50,716 bases of DNA from DAOUBP01 sp964513075 (GTDB lineage Bacteria > Chloroflexota > Anaerolineae > CG2-30-64-16), in the NCBI GenBank assembly GCA_964513075.1, contig CAZELR010000029.1:1-50716 (forward strand). Direction: 5' to 3'. The position numbers were made by a program, and so were the translations under genes. Under the pieces are notes generated by a model, which was not told the origin of the DNA, did not search any database, and worked only from the letters and a program-made list of their open reading frames with translations. Below are positions 43,943-50,716 of this stretch, piece after piece. Every line of letters begins with the position of its first letter. Position 1 is the stretch's first letter.

Positions 43943-46309
43943 TCACGCTGCGTACAGCAAGTTCTGCAATTCCACCACAGCCTCACGTAGTTGTCTTGCT
44001 CCGCCGAACAGCCCGGCAATCTCTATCACGTTGCCATGCTTCGAAATCGGCGGCACCTTCAACACATCCGGGATGGCGAACTGGGCCGTGCCGTGCTCGG
44101 CATACTTCTCAAGCAACTCATCGAGCACGATTCGGGCTTGAGGCCCGTACCGCTCGAAGAAGGCGCGCTCCTCTTTGCGCAGACGGTTGGCCCGCTCCCG
44201 GCGAGTGCGCAGCGGCGCGTTGAAGGCCACGTGGCACAACAGGTCGAAGGGGTCGGCGTCCGGCTGGTTGGTCACGGTGCGCAGCTCATCGAAGCTGATG
44301 CCGCGGTCCTCCAGCCTGGTGATGATGTCCGCACGCAGCAGCGGGTTGGACCACTGCTGGCGCAGCTCGGCTGCCGACGTGACCATGGTGCGGACCTTCT
44401 CGGCCGTGTAATCCGTGAACTTGACGACGCGCAACTGCTTGCCATCGGGGTCCAGCTCGTAGACGAGATGGGCGATGACCTCGACATGGCCGCCATCGAC
44501 GTAGAATTTCCGAGGCAGTTGGTCCGCATCGTCGCTTTCCAGCTCAGCCTGGCCCGTATCGTCCTCGATCTCGACTTCTTCCGGCTCGATAACCTGCTCG
44601 CTGCCCGCGACCACCTGACCCTGGGCGTCAATGGTCACTTCGTCAGCCAGAGCCGGCCAGCCGTCGAACTCCGGGTCGGCAAACAGCCGTGTGGCGCTGC
44701 CGGTGTAATCCAGGATGTTGAAGAAGAGCTTGCCGTAGTCGTCGCGGACGCGGGTGCCGCGTCCGATGATCTGCTTGAACTCGGTCATGCCGCCGACCAC
44801 ACGCGCGATGGCGATGTTCTTGCAGGTGGGCACATCCACGCCGGTCGTGAGTAGCTGTGACGTGGTCAGGATGACCGGGGTCCTGGTCTCCAGCTCCTGG
44901 AAGCGCGACAGATGGCCGCGCCCGATGTCGCCTTCAAGGGCGGTCACCCGGCACACGTAATCCGGATACTTCTGCACCAGGTCGGCGTTCAGGTTGTTGA
45001 GCTGGCGGCGCATCTCGTCGGCGTGGTCCTGGTCCACGCAGAAGACGATGGTCTTCGCAAAGCGGTCGGTCTTGCGCATGAACTCGGCCAGGTGGCGGGC
45101 AATGGCTTCGGTGCGCGCCCGCAGCGCCACGATACGCTCGAAATCCGGGGTTGCATACTCCCGGTCCGGCACTTCCCGCAGGAACCGGTCCAGCTCACCC
45201 TGGCTGGGCCGCCAGCCTACCGCGTCGTAGGTCGTCAGCACTCGATGGACCCGGTAGGGCGCCAGGAAGCCGTCATCGATGCCCTGGCGGAGGCTGTACG
45301 TGTAGAGGGGATTGCCGAAGTAGGCGTAGGTGTCCCGGTTGTCCTCGCGCAGGGGCGTGGCGGTCATGCCGAGCTGGAACGCCGGCTGGAAATACTCCAG
45401 GATTTCCCGCCAGTTGCTCTCGTCGCGTGCGCTGCCCCGGTGGCACTCGTCCACAATAATGAGGTCGAAGAAGTCGGGAGGATACTCGCGGTACAGGCCG
45501 GGGCGGCGCTCGTCCTGGGCGATGGCCTGGTAGATGGCGAAGTACATCTCCCGGCTCTGATTCGCTATCCCGTTCTCGATCTTCCAGCGGGCATCCCCAA
45601 ACGCGGCGAAGATCTTATCCTTGGGGTCATCCACCAGGAGGTTGCGGTCGGCCAGGTAGAGAATGCGCGGGCGGCGGTACTCGCCGGTCCGGTTCCAGCG
45701 GGCACTCCAGAGCTTCCAGCAGATCTGAAACGCCACGAGGGTCTTGCCTGTGCCCGTCGCCATCGTGAGCAAGATGCGATGCTTGCCCTGGAGAATGGCC
45801 TGCACCGTGCGGTTGATGGCTATCTCCTGGTAATAGCGAGGGGCCTTGCCGCTGAGCTGGTGTGCGGGGGTGAGCAGCGATTTCGCGACGGCGTTCGTGA
45901 CCTGCTGACCTTCTTGCCAGCGCAGCCATAGCTCCTCGGGCGATGGAAAGGCGATGCGCAGGTTTTCCCGACCGGTGAAGTAGTCGAACTCCACGATGCC
46001 GTGCCCGTTCGTGGCGTAGGCGAACTTGAGGCCGAGAATCTCAGCGTAGTCCTTAGCCTGCTGCAGGCCCTGCCCCGGCGTCTTGTATTCGGCCTTGGCC
46101 TCGACCACGGCGATGGTGAAGTCCCGGCGATAACTCAGCAGGTAATCCGCGCGTTTCTGGGGGCGACGCTTCACCTTCTCCCCGATCACCACAATCCGGC
46201 CGTCGGTGAAGGTCTTCTGTTCGGTTACTGAACAAGGCTCTTCGTTCCACCCGGCCTGGACGAGCTTGGGCAGGACATATTTGCGGCAGGTATCGGCTTC
46301 GCTGATCAT
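43943..46309 (-). CDS. hsdR: Type I restriction enzyme endonuclease/translocase subunit
   Basis: A 788-residue HsdR of the EcoEI-like (type IB) length class. The nuclease domain has D55 in KRADYLL and E70-A-K72. The Walker A motif MATGTGKT is at 183-190 and the DECH box at 287-290, followed by TATPLRED and the late helicase motif QIIGRGTRVRDD. It cuts unmodified DNA after ATP-driven translocation with HsdM/HsdS. The C-terminal region is family-typical. The start has only a weak ribosome site. It is the first gene of the operon. Confidence 0.94.
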   Translation of the reverse strand: MISEADTCRKYVLPKLVQAGWNEEPCSVTEQKTFTDGRIVVIGEKVKRRPQKRADYLLSYRRDFTIAVVEAKAEYKTPGQGLQQAKDYAEILGLKFAYATNGHGIVEFDYFTGRENLRIAFPSPEELWLRWQEGQQVTNAVAKSLLTPAHQLSGKAPRYYQEIAINRTVQAILQGKHRILLTMATGTGKTLVAFQICWKLWSARWNRTGEYRRPRILYLADRNLLVDDPKDKIFAAFGDARWKIENGIANQSREMYFAIYQAIAQDERRPGLYREYPPDFFDLIIVDECHRGSARDESNWREILEYFQPAFQLGMTATPLREDNRDTYAYFGNPLYTYSLRQGIDDGFLAPYRVHRVLTTYDAVGWRPSQGELDRFLREVPDREYATPDFERIVALRARTEAIARHLAEFMRKTDRFAKTIVFCVDQDHADEMRRQLNNLNADLVQKYPDYVCRVTALEGDIGRGHLSRFQELETRTPVILTTSQLLTTGVDVPTCKNIAIARVVGGMTEFKQIIGRGTRVRDDYGKLFFNILDYTGSATRLFADPEFDGWPALADEVTIDAQGQVVAGSEQVIEPEEVEIEDDTGQAELESDDADQLPRKFYVDGGHVEVIAHLVYELDPDGKQLRVVKFTDYTAEKVRTMVTSAAELRQQWSNPLLRADIITRLEDRGISFDELRTVTNQPDADPFDLLCHVAFNAPLRTRRERANRLRKEERAFFERYGPQARIVLDELLEKYAEHGTAQFAIPDVLKVPPISKHGNVIEIAGLFGGARQLREAVVELQNLLYAA

Positions 46310-46371
46310 GCGGGGACCCCGGCTATTGTCTCAGAACGCACTGACGCCCGATGAAGAAAACGATGTCACAC

Positions 46372-46401
46372 AGTATAGCACAGGCATTCAACCCGGCGCA
46401 A
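46372..46401 (-). promoter_or_regulatory. Possible promoter for the restriction operon
   Basis: On the minus strand TTGCGC (46401-46396) and TATACT (46377-46372) are 18 bp apart, about 65 bp upstream of hsdR. The -35 box is poor, so this is tentative. Confidence 0.35.
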
Positions 46402-46419
46402 GACGAGTAACTTTGGAGC

Positions 46420-46453
46420 AGCAGGCCGCGATTCGAATCCTGCCGGAGGCGCA
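46420..46453 (+). other. tRNA 3'-end-like fragment
   Basis: GCAGG ... TTCGAAT CCTGC CGGAGGCGCA looks like a T-arm and acceptor strand, except that CCGCGA is inserted before the loop. The cloverleaf upstream is missing. It might be a relic of an integration site beside the restriction genes, or chance. Confidence 0.2.
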
Positions 46454-46488
46454 GGCGTGCAGTGTGTTTTAACGCACTTTTCGTGCCA

Positions 46489-46510
46489 GACGGTGATTTC
46501 AATCACCGTC
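46489..46510 (-). terminator. Perfect inverted repeat at the end of the GH3 gene
   Basis: GACGGTGATT and AATCACCGTC pair around TC and overlap the GH3 stop codon (46499-46501). A further GTGCGTTAAAACACAC-like region follows on the minus strand. No U-run, so terminator activity is uncertain. Confidence 0.45.
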
Positions 46511-48925
46511 CTTCTTGACCAGCGCGCTGATGGCCTGCAGGACGCGGCCGTTCGCCAGGTGGACGATGGCTGCGGTGACATGCCTGGGCAGCTCATCCGG
46601 GCTGTTCAGGCTGATGCTCCGCAGCGGCATGGTCGTCGCGCTGGCCAGCATCATCCTGAACGTCGGATCGGTGGCATCGGGCCCGCCGAACGGCGCGGCG
46701 ATTTGGTGGGCGATCGCTTTCACGATCCACCGTGCGATGAAGCTGTCCTGCAGGTCTCGAAGGGAGCAGTCCAGCGTGTACTCGCCCTTGCGCCGGGGCC
46801 TGACAGGCTCGATCTTCCGGCCCAGCAGCGCCTCGAAATCGGCCTGCGTGGCCGCGCCGGTGGGATCGCAAACCCAGCGGGGAGCCGGCTGCAGCGTTAC
46901 AGGCTGGCCGTGGACGCGCACCTCGGCCTGCAGGCGCACATCGCGGCTGGAGGCGCCCACCGAGACGCGGTAAGTCCCGTCGGGGACCACCCACTCGCCG
47001 GCAGCCGGATCATAGCAGGCAAACGCGCGCGCGTCCAAAGTGAACGTGACCTCTTGCGCCTCGCCGGCCTTGAGGGCCACCTTGGCGAATTCCCGCAGCT
47101 CCTTTTCGGGACGGTGCAGCCCCTCGCCCACCTGGCCGACGTAAACCTGCACGACCTCCGCGCCGTCCACCGCGCCGGTGTTACGGATGGTCGCTGACAC
47201 CCGCAGCTCGTAGGGCGCGCCGAGATCGGCGCTCGAAAGGACGAGATCGCTGTAGCCGAAGGTCGTGTAGGACAGGCCGTGCCCGAACGGGAAGAGCACC
47301 CCTTTCCCGGCCCTGTCGTAGTAGCGATAGCCGACGTAGATCCCTTCGCGATACTGCGCCTGCTTCCCGCCCCGCTCGTAGAAGCCCGCTGACGGGACAT
47401 CCGCGTAGCGCACCGGATAGCTCTCCGCCAGTTTCCCGCTCGGATTGACCCTGCCGGCCAACAGCTCGGCTGCGGCCAGGCCGCCCGCCTGGCCCGCCAG
47501 ATACAGGTTCAGCACGGCCTTCACCTGGGGCAGCCAGGGCATCTCGACGGGCGCGCCGCCGGAGAGCACGACCACGGTGTTCGGGTTCACCTCTGAGACC
47601 GCAGCGATCAGCGCGTTGTGGCTGTCGGGCAGCGCCAGGGTGCGGCGGTCGAACCCCTCGGATTCGTAGGCCTCGGGCAGGCCGGCAAAGATCACCGCGA
47701 CAGCGCACTGCTGCGCCGCCGCAACGGCCGCGGCCGCCAGCGCCGGGTCGGCGGGGCCCTTGAGCGGGTAGCCGCGCGCATAGATGGCATCCAGCCCAAG
47801 CGCAGCAAAGCCGTCGAGCGCGCTGGACAGGCGCGTCGGGTTGATGTGCGAGCTGCCCGCACCCTGATAGCGCGGCGTCTCAGCCAGCGCGCCGATCAGC
47901 GCGATCTTACGGCCCGGCTTGAGGGGGAGCAGGCCGTCTTCGTTCTTCATCAGGACCGCGGCACTCGCTACGATCTTCTGCGCAAGCGCGTGATGTGCAC
48001 CGGCATCGCACAGCGTGTGCTGTGCGACGGCATCGCACTGCAAGCCAGGTTGGCGGTTCTGCGCAGCGCGCAAGACCAGGTCGAGCAGCCGGTCCACGCT
48101 CTCATCCAGCCGCTGTGCGGACAAGGTCCCGGCCCGGACGGCTGCGATCACCTCGCCGTCGAAGTATCCCTTGCTGCCGGGCATCTCCAGGTCGAGCCCC
48201 GCGTCGAAGGCCTTGACCCGGTCGTGCAGCGCGCCCCAGTCGGTCACGATCACCCCGTCGAAGCCCCACTCAGCGCGCAGGATCTCCCGCAGCAGGGTGG
48301 CGTTGTCGCTGCAATACACGCCGTTCAGCTTGTTGTAGGCGCACATGACCGTGGCGGGGTGCGCAGTCTTCACCGCGCGCTCGAACGCAGGCAGGTAGAT
48401 CTCGCGCAGCGCCCGCTCGTCGACCACGCTGTCAGAGGACATGCGCTCGTCCTCCTGGTTGTTCCCCGCGAAGTGCTTGAGCGAGGCGCCGACGCCGCGG
48501 CTCTGCAGCCCGCGAATCCAGGCCGCGGCCAGCTCGCCGGCCAGGCAGGGATCCTCGGAGAAATACTCGAAGTTGCGCCCGCACAGGGGGTTTCGCTTGA
48601 TGTTGACGCCCGGCCCCAGGACGACGGCGACCCTTTCCTGCAGCGCCTCCTCCCCGATGGCCGCGCCCATTTCGTACAGCAGTTCCCTGTCCCAGGAACA
48701 TGCGGACAGGCTTGCGGTGGGGAAGCAGGTGGCCGGAACGCTGTCATTGACCCCGAGTCGATCCGACGCGGCGACCTGCTTCCGCAGGCCATGCGGCCCA
48801 TCCGCCAGGGCGATGCCGGGGATGCCGTGCGCCGCGAACGCTTTGGTGTGGAAGGTGTCCGCGCCGGAACACAAGGCAACCTTTTCCGCCAGGGTCATCC
48901 GGTCGATGATGGCTTGATGTTTCAC
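46499..48925 (-). CDS. Glycoside hydrolase family 3 (beta-glucosidase-like)
   Basis: About 808 residues, no signal peptide, so cytoplasmic. The GH3 barrel has the substrate-binding KHFAGNNQE (150-152 for KHF) and the nucleophile Asp in GVIVTDWGALHD (about residue 229). The alpha/beta sandwich follows (AVLMKNEDGLLPLKPG; GAGSSHINP), then a fibronectin-III-like domain (GGKQAQYREGIYVGYRYYD; FPFGHGLSYTTF). An extra ~100-residue C-terminal tail follows. The GTG at 48925 is the chosen start, since the upstream frame runs into the next gene; the ATG at 48898 is an alternative. It cleaves beta-linked glucosides or similar and may act with the GH130/importer 2 system. Confidence 0.9.
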   Translation of the reverse strand: MKHQAIIDRMTLAEKVALCSGADTFHTKAFAAHGIPGIALADGPHGLRKQVAASDRLGVNDSVPATCFPTASLSACSWDRELLYEMGAAIGEEALQERVAVVLGPGVNIKRNPLCGRNFEYFSEDPCLAGELAAAWIRGLQSRGVGASLKHFAGNNQEDERMSSDSVVDERALREIYLPAFERAVKTAHPATVMCAYNKLNGVYCSDNATLLREILRAEWGFDGVIVTDWGALHDRVKAFDAGLDLEMPGSKGYFDGEVIAAVRAGTLSAQRLDESVDRLLDLVLRAAQNRQPGLQCDAVAQHTLCDAGAHHALAQKIVASAAVLMKNEDGLLPLKPGRKIALIGALAETPRYQGAGSSHINPTRLSSALDGFAALGLDAIYARGYPLKGPADPALAAAAVAAAQQCAVAVIFAGLPEAYESEGFDRRTLALPDSHNALIAAVSEVNPNTVVVLSGGAPVEMPWLPQVKAVLNLYLAGQAGGLAAAELLAGRVNPSGKLAESYPVRYADVPSAGFYERGGKQAQYREGIYVGYRYYDRAGKGVLFPFGHGLSYTTFGYSDLVLSSADLGAPYELRVSATIRNTGAVDGAEVVQVYVGQVGEGLHRPEKELREFAKVALKAGEAQEVTFTLDARAFACYDPAAGEWVVPDGTYRVSVGASSRDVRLQAEVRVHGQPVTLQPAPRWVCDPTGAATQADFEALLGRKIEPVRPRRKGEYTLDCSLRDLQDSFIARWIVKAIAHQIAAPFGGPDATDPTFRMMLASATTMPLRSISLNSPDELPRHVTAAIVHLANGRVLQAISALVKKDGD

Positions 48926-48966
48926 GATTTCAGGTGGTTTTCCGAATCGACTGCTGCCAGCAGTTC

Positions 48967-49425
48967 TCAGCTCACTGCTTGCTTCACGAGCGCGCTGATC
49001 CTGGCCTCTTCGGCGGCGGTCAGCTCCTTCAGCGCAAAGGCGACCGGCCACATGGCGCCGTCGTCAAGGTGCGCATCGTGCTGGAAGCCGAAGGTCGCAT
49101 ACCGCGTGTTGAACTTGCTCGCAGCCTGGAAGAAGCAGACGACCTTGCCGTCCTTGGCATACGCGGGCATCCCGTACCAGGTCTTGGGCGAGAGGGCCGG
49201 CGTGCTGGCTGTGATGAGCGCATGGAGGCGCTGGGCCAGGGCGCGATCCGGTTCCGGCAGCGCGGCGATTGCGGCGAGCACGGCGCTTTCGCCATCCGCC
49301 TTGTCCTTGTCCGCGCGCGCGGCCGCCTTCAGTTCCTGGGCGCGCTCCTTCATGGCGGCGCGTTCCTCGTCCGAGAATCCTTTGGCCGCCTTGCCGGACG
49401 TCTGCGCACCTTTCGCTGTGCTCAT
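48967..49425 (-). CDS. DUF1801 domain protein (YdhG-like)
   Basis: About 152 residues. The N-terminal third is Lys/Ala/Glu-rich (KAAKGFSDEERAAMKERAQELKAA). The DUF1801 part has TWYGMPAYAKDGKVVCFFQAASKF and a C-terminal helix. Members are small proteins, one of them described as an iron chaperone (YdhG); the role here is unknown. The ATG at 49425 is preceded by GAGGAGG. Confidence 0.85.
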   Translation of the reverse strand: MSTAKGAQTSGKAAKGFSDEERAAMKERAQELKAAARADKDKADGESAVLAAIAALPEPDRALAQRLHALITASTPALSPKTWYGMPAYAKDGKVVCFFQAASKFNTRYATFGFQHDAHLDDGAMWPVAFALKELTAAEEARISALVKQAVS

Positions 49426-49462
49426 AGAGGCCTCCTCGTACTGCTTTGCTAGATTAGAGTTT

Positions 49463-49600
49463 GTCATGCTGAGGCCGAGTCCCTGACCTGGGTCGTACAG
49501 CCGAGTCGGTCAGGCCGAAGCATCTCTGCCAGCGCAGACGAGATCCTTCGCTGGGGTCGCGCCGCAACTGACTTTGGGTGGTTAACCCGCTCAGGATGAC
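49463..49600. repeat. ~138-bp palindromic element, GTCATNCTGAG family, 3' of the GyrI-like gene
   Basis: Outer arms GTCATGCTGAG and CTCAGGATGAC bracket inner arms around CGAAGCATCTC and GAGATCCTTCGCTGG. A GGTTAACCCGCTCAGG stretch matches GCGGGTTAAC of the copy at 50437-50570. Confidence 0.7.
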
Positions 49601-49693
49601 AGAGACTAACCTTACAAAACAGTACTGACTCAGGTTGAAACGCCGCAGTATGCGTGCGGACCTGCGCTATTATACCACTGCCGGGCGGACCTG
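49601..49693. other. Intergenic sequence, nothing recognised
   Basis: Short gap between the palindromic element and the GyrI-like gene. A CGCTATTATACC segment is AT-rich but has no convincing promoter partner. Confidence 0.4.
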
Positions 49694-50338
49694 CTAGACC
49701 CGCGTCACCCCATGCCGCAACACCGTCTTCAGCTTCGCCGGGTCGGCGCGGCGCGGGTCGCCCAGGTAAATCTCGTGATGTTTGCCGGTCAGGCGATAGC
49801 CCTGCTCAGCGGCCCAAGTGTGCATCCGCGCAATCGTCGCCGGCTCGGTGGCGTAGGGGCCGATGTGCATGGTCTGGACGCAGAGGCCCTCGCGGAACGC
49901 CTCCAGCCGCAGCCGGACGAGGGCGGGGTTCGGCCGCTTCCTGGCCGCCTGGACCACCGCCTCGGCAAACATGGCCGGCGTGATGTGGTCGGGCTGCATG
50001 ATCATCACCGTATAGACCCATCTGTCGGTGAAGGTCTCCCAGGCGATGGTCGGGTCGTATTCTTCACCCGCCACCCACCACAGCCCTTCCAACGCCATCA
50101 CCGGGTAGTCAATCGGGTCCTCCTGGCGCAGCTTGGACATGAACTTGAGGGTGTAGGCCGCGCTGTAGAGCGCCCCCATCGCCTGCTCGAAGCCCGGCGA
50201 CGTGCCCGGCGCCTGCCCCGGCTCGATGCGGCCGTCAATCATCACGAACTTGAGCTCCGGCACGTCCACCAGCTCGATCTTGCTGGCAGACGGCGCGTAC
50301 AGGTGCTTCCATTGCTTGCGCAGGTCCAGCGTCGTCAT
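49694..50338 (-). CDS. GyrI-like small-molecule-binding domain protein
   Basis: A 214-residue protein of the GyrI-like/SOUL-fold type. It opens MTTLDLRKQWKHLYAPSASK, then has VDVPELKFVMIDGRIEPGQAPG. The C-terminal GLCVQTMHIGPYATEPATIARMHTWAAEQGYRL and HHEIYLGDPRR stretches are typical. These domains bind small hydrophobic ligands, often as sensors or toxin/antibiotic-binding proteins, and lack a DNA-binding domain here. The ATG at 50338 has GGAGG upstream. Its promoter overlaps a perfect 20-bp palindrome. Confidence 0.88.
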   Translation of the reverse strand: MTTLDLRKQWKHLYAPSASKIELVDVPELKFVMIDGRIEPGQAPGTSPGFEQAMGALYSAAYTLKFMSKLRQEDPIDYPVMALEGLWWVAGEEYDPTIAWETFTDRWVYTVMIMQPDHITPAMFAEAVVQAARKRPNPALVRLRLEAFREGLCVQTMHIGPYATEPATIARMHTWAAEQGYRLTGKHHEIYLGDPRRADPAKLKTVLRHGVTRV

Positions 50339-50368
50339 GGGGCAACCTCCTCGATCCGATTCGACCAT

Positions 50369-50400
50369 ATTATACACCAGACGGTTGTGATCACAACCGT
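50369..50400 (-). promoter_or_regulatory. Promoter with 20-bp palindromic operator for the GyrI-like gene
   Basis: On the minus strand TTGTGA (50396-50391) and TATAAT (50374-50369) are 16 bp apart. The perfect palindrome with arms ACGGTTGTGA and TCACAACCGT (50381-50400) covers the -35 box. A repressor bound there would block polymerase. The same TTGTGA/TCACAA words recur in the tandem repeat at 50597-50716. Confidence 0.6.
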
Positions 50401-50436
50401 TTTCACAACCGCAGGGCTATTCAGTTGTCAGAGATA

Positions 50437-50570
50437 GTCACCCTGAGCGGGTTAACGAAAAGACGTTCGACCCTCCTAGTCACCAGCGAAGGGTCTCGTA
50501 CCGGTGGGCGAGATGCTTCGCTGGTGTCTTGCGGCAACGAGAATTGAGTCGCAGACCCGCTCAGCATGAC
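50437..50570. repeat. ~134-bp palindromic element, GTCATNCTGAG family, 5' of the GyrI-like gene
   Basis: Outer arms GTCACCCTGAGCGG and CCCGCTCAGCATGAC bracket CGAAGGGTCTCG and CGAGATGCTTCGCTGG. Related to the copy at 49463-49600, so the GyrI-like gene is flanked on both sides. Confidence 0.7.
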
Positions 50571-50596
50571 TATGATGGAGAATTGAATGGCCCTGT

Positions 50597-50716
50597 CACA
50601 ACCGGACAACCAGTTGTGATGTTGTGAAAAACCCGTTTTCACAACCGACAACCAGTTGTGATGTTGTGAAAAACCCGTTTTCACAACCGGACAACCAGTT
50701 GTGATGTTGTGAAAAA
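50597..50716. repeat. 42-43-bp tandem repeat array running off the window
   Basis: Copies at 50597-50639 (43 bp), 50640-50681 (42 bp) and 50682-50716 (cut by the window end). Each contains CAACCAGTTG, TTGTGATGTTGTGAAAA and the inverted pair GTTGTGAAAA/TTTTCACAAC. There are no spacers, so it is not a CRISPR array. Confidence 0.85.

Noticed and set aside
47618..49486. 622-codon open frame on the plus strand
   Set aside because: Antisense to the GH3 and DUF1801 genes, with no recognisable domain.
50597..50716. CRISPR-like array
   Set aside because: The 42-43-bp units abut directly with no variable spacers and no cas gene is nearby.

Overview
The window is a GC-rich bacterial chromosome segment that most resembles Chloroflexota (Anaerolineae/Caldilineae-like). 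This is an inference. It rests on two oligopeptide-type ABC importers used in sugar-gene contexts, a substrate-binding lipoprotein with a Val-Glu-Lys-Val-Val linker, an anaerobic-type GlpABC, several LacI regulators, and many palindromic or low-complexity repeats between and even inside genes. No rRNA, complete tRNA, insertion sequence or CRISPR array was found.

Layout. (1) 0.2-7.2 kb, plus strand: an HD + HAD-IIA fusion phosphatase, then glpA, glpB, glpC and a Gfo/Idh/MocA oxidoreductase. (2) 7.2-27.3 kb: a divergent catabolic island. From one 231-bp control region, two LacI paralogs are transcribed in opposite directions, each as the first gene of a long same-strand gene run. The minus-strand arm is lacI1, iolB, an SBP_bac_5 binding protein, two permeases, two ATPases and a sugar isomerase/epimerase. 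The plus-strand arm is lacI2, a URO-D-fold protein, a UxaE-like epimerase, a cupin, a second URO-D protein, nagA, a third URO-D protein, nagB, a D-2-hydroxyacid dehydrogenase and a fourth URO-D protein. The two promoters and operators mirror each other. (3) 27.3-36.3 kb, minus strand: a third LacI gene with a textbook promoter and a TGGGAGCGCTCCCA operator heads a second oligosaccharide-type ABC operon ending in a GH130 mannoside phosphorylase and a helical orphan protein. (4) 36.5-38.8 kb: a GHMP sugar kinase and a sugar-1-phosphate nucleotidyltransferase. (5) 38.9-46.3 kb: a scar of broken defence-type genes, then an intact type I restriction operon (hsdR, a DUF4268 gene, hsdM, hsdS). (6) 46.5-50.7 kb: a GH3 glycosidase, a DUF1801 protein and a GyrI-like protein flanked by ~135-bp palindromic elements and a 42-43-bp tandem repeat running off the window.

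How it fits together. The central island imports a ligand and feeds uronate-type (UxaE, IolB) and amino-sugar (NagA, NagB) steps. Its four URO-D-fold proteins have no assigned job. Three keep the His-X-Cys-Gly motif of zinc-dependent corrinoid methyltransferases; one has His-Asn-Asp instead. The substrate is unknown. A methylated or otherwise modified amino-sugar/uronate glycan is one hypothesis. The second operon, with a CebR/CelR-type operator and a GH130 phosphorylase, looks like beta-manno/gluco-oligosaccharide uptake, with the GH3 enzyme as a possible partner.
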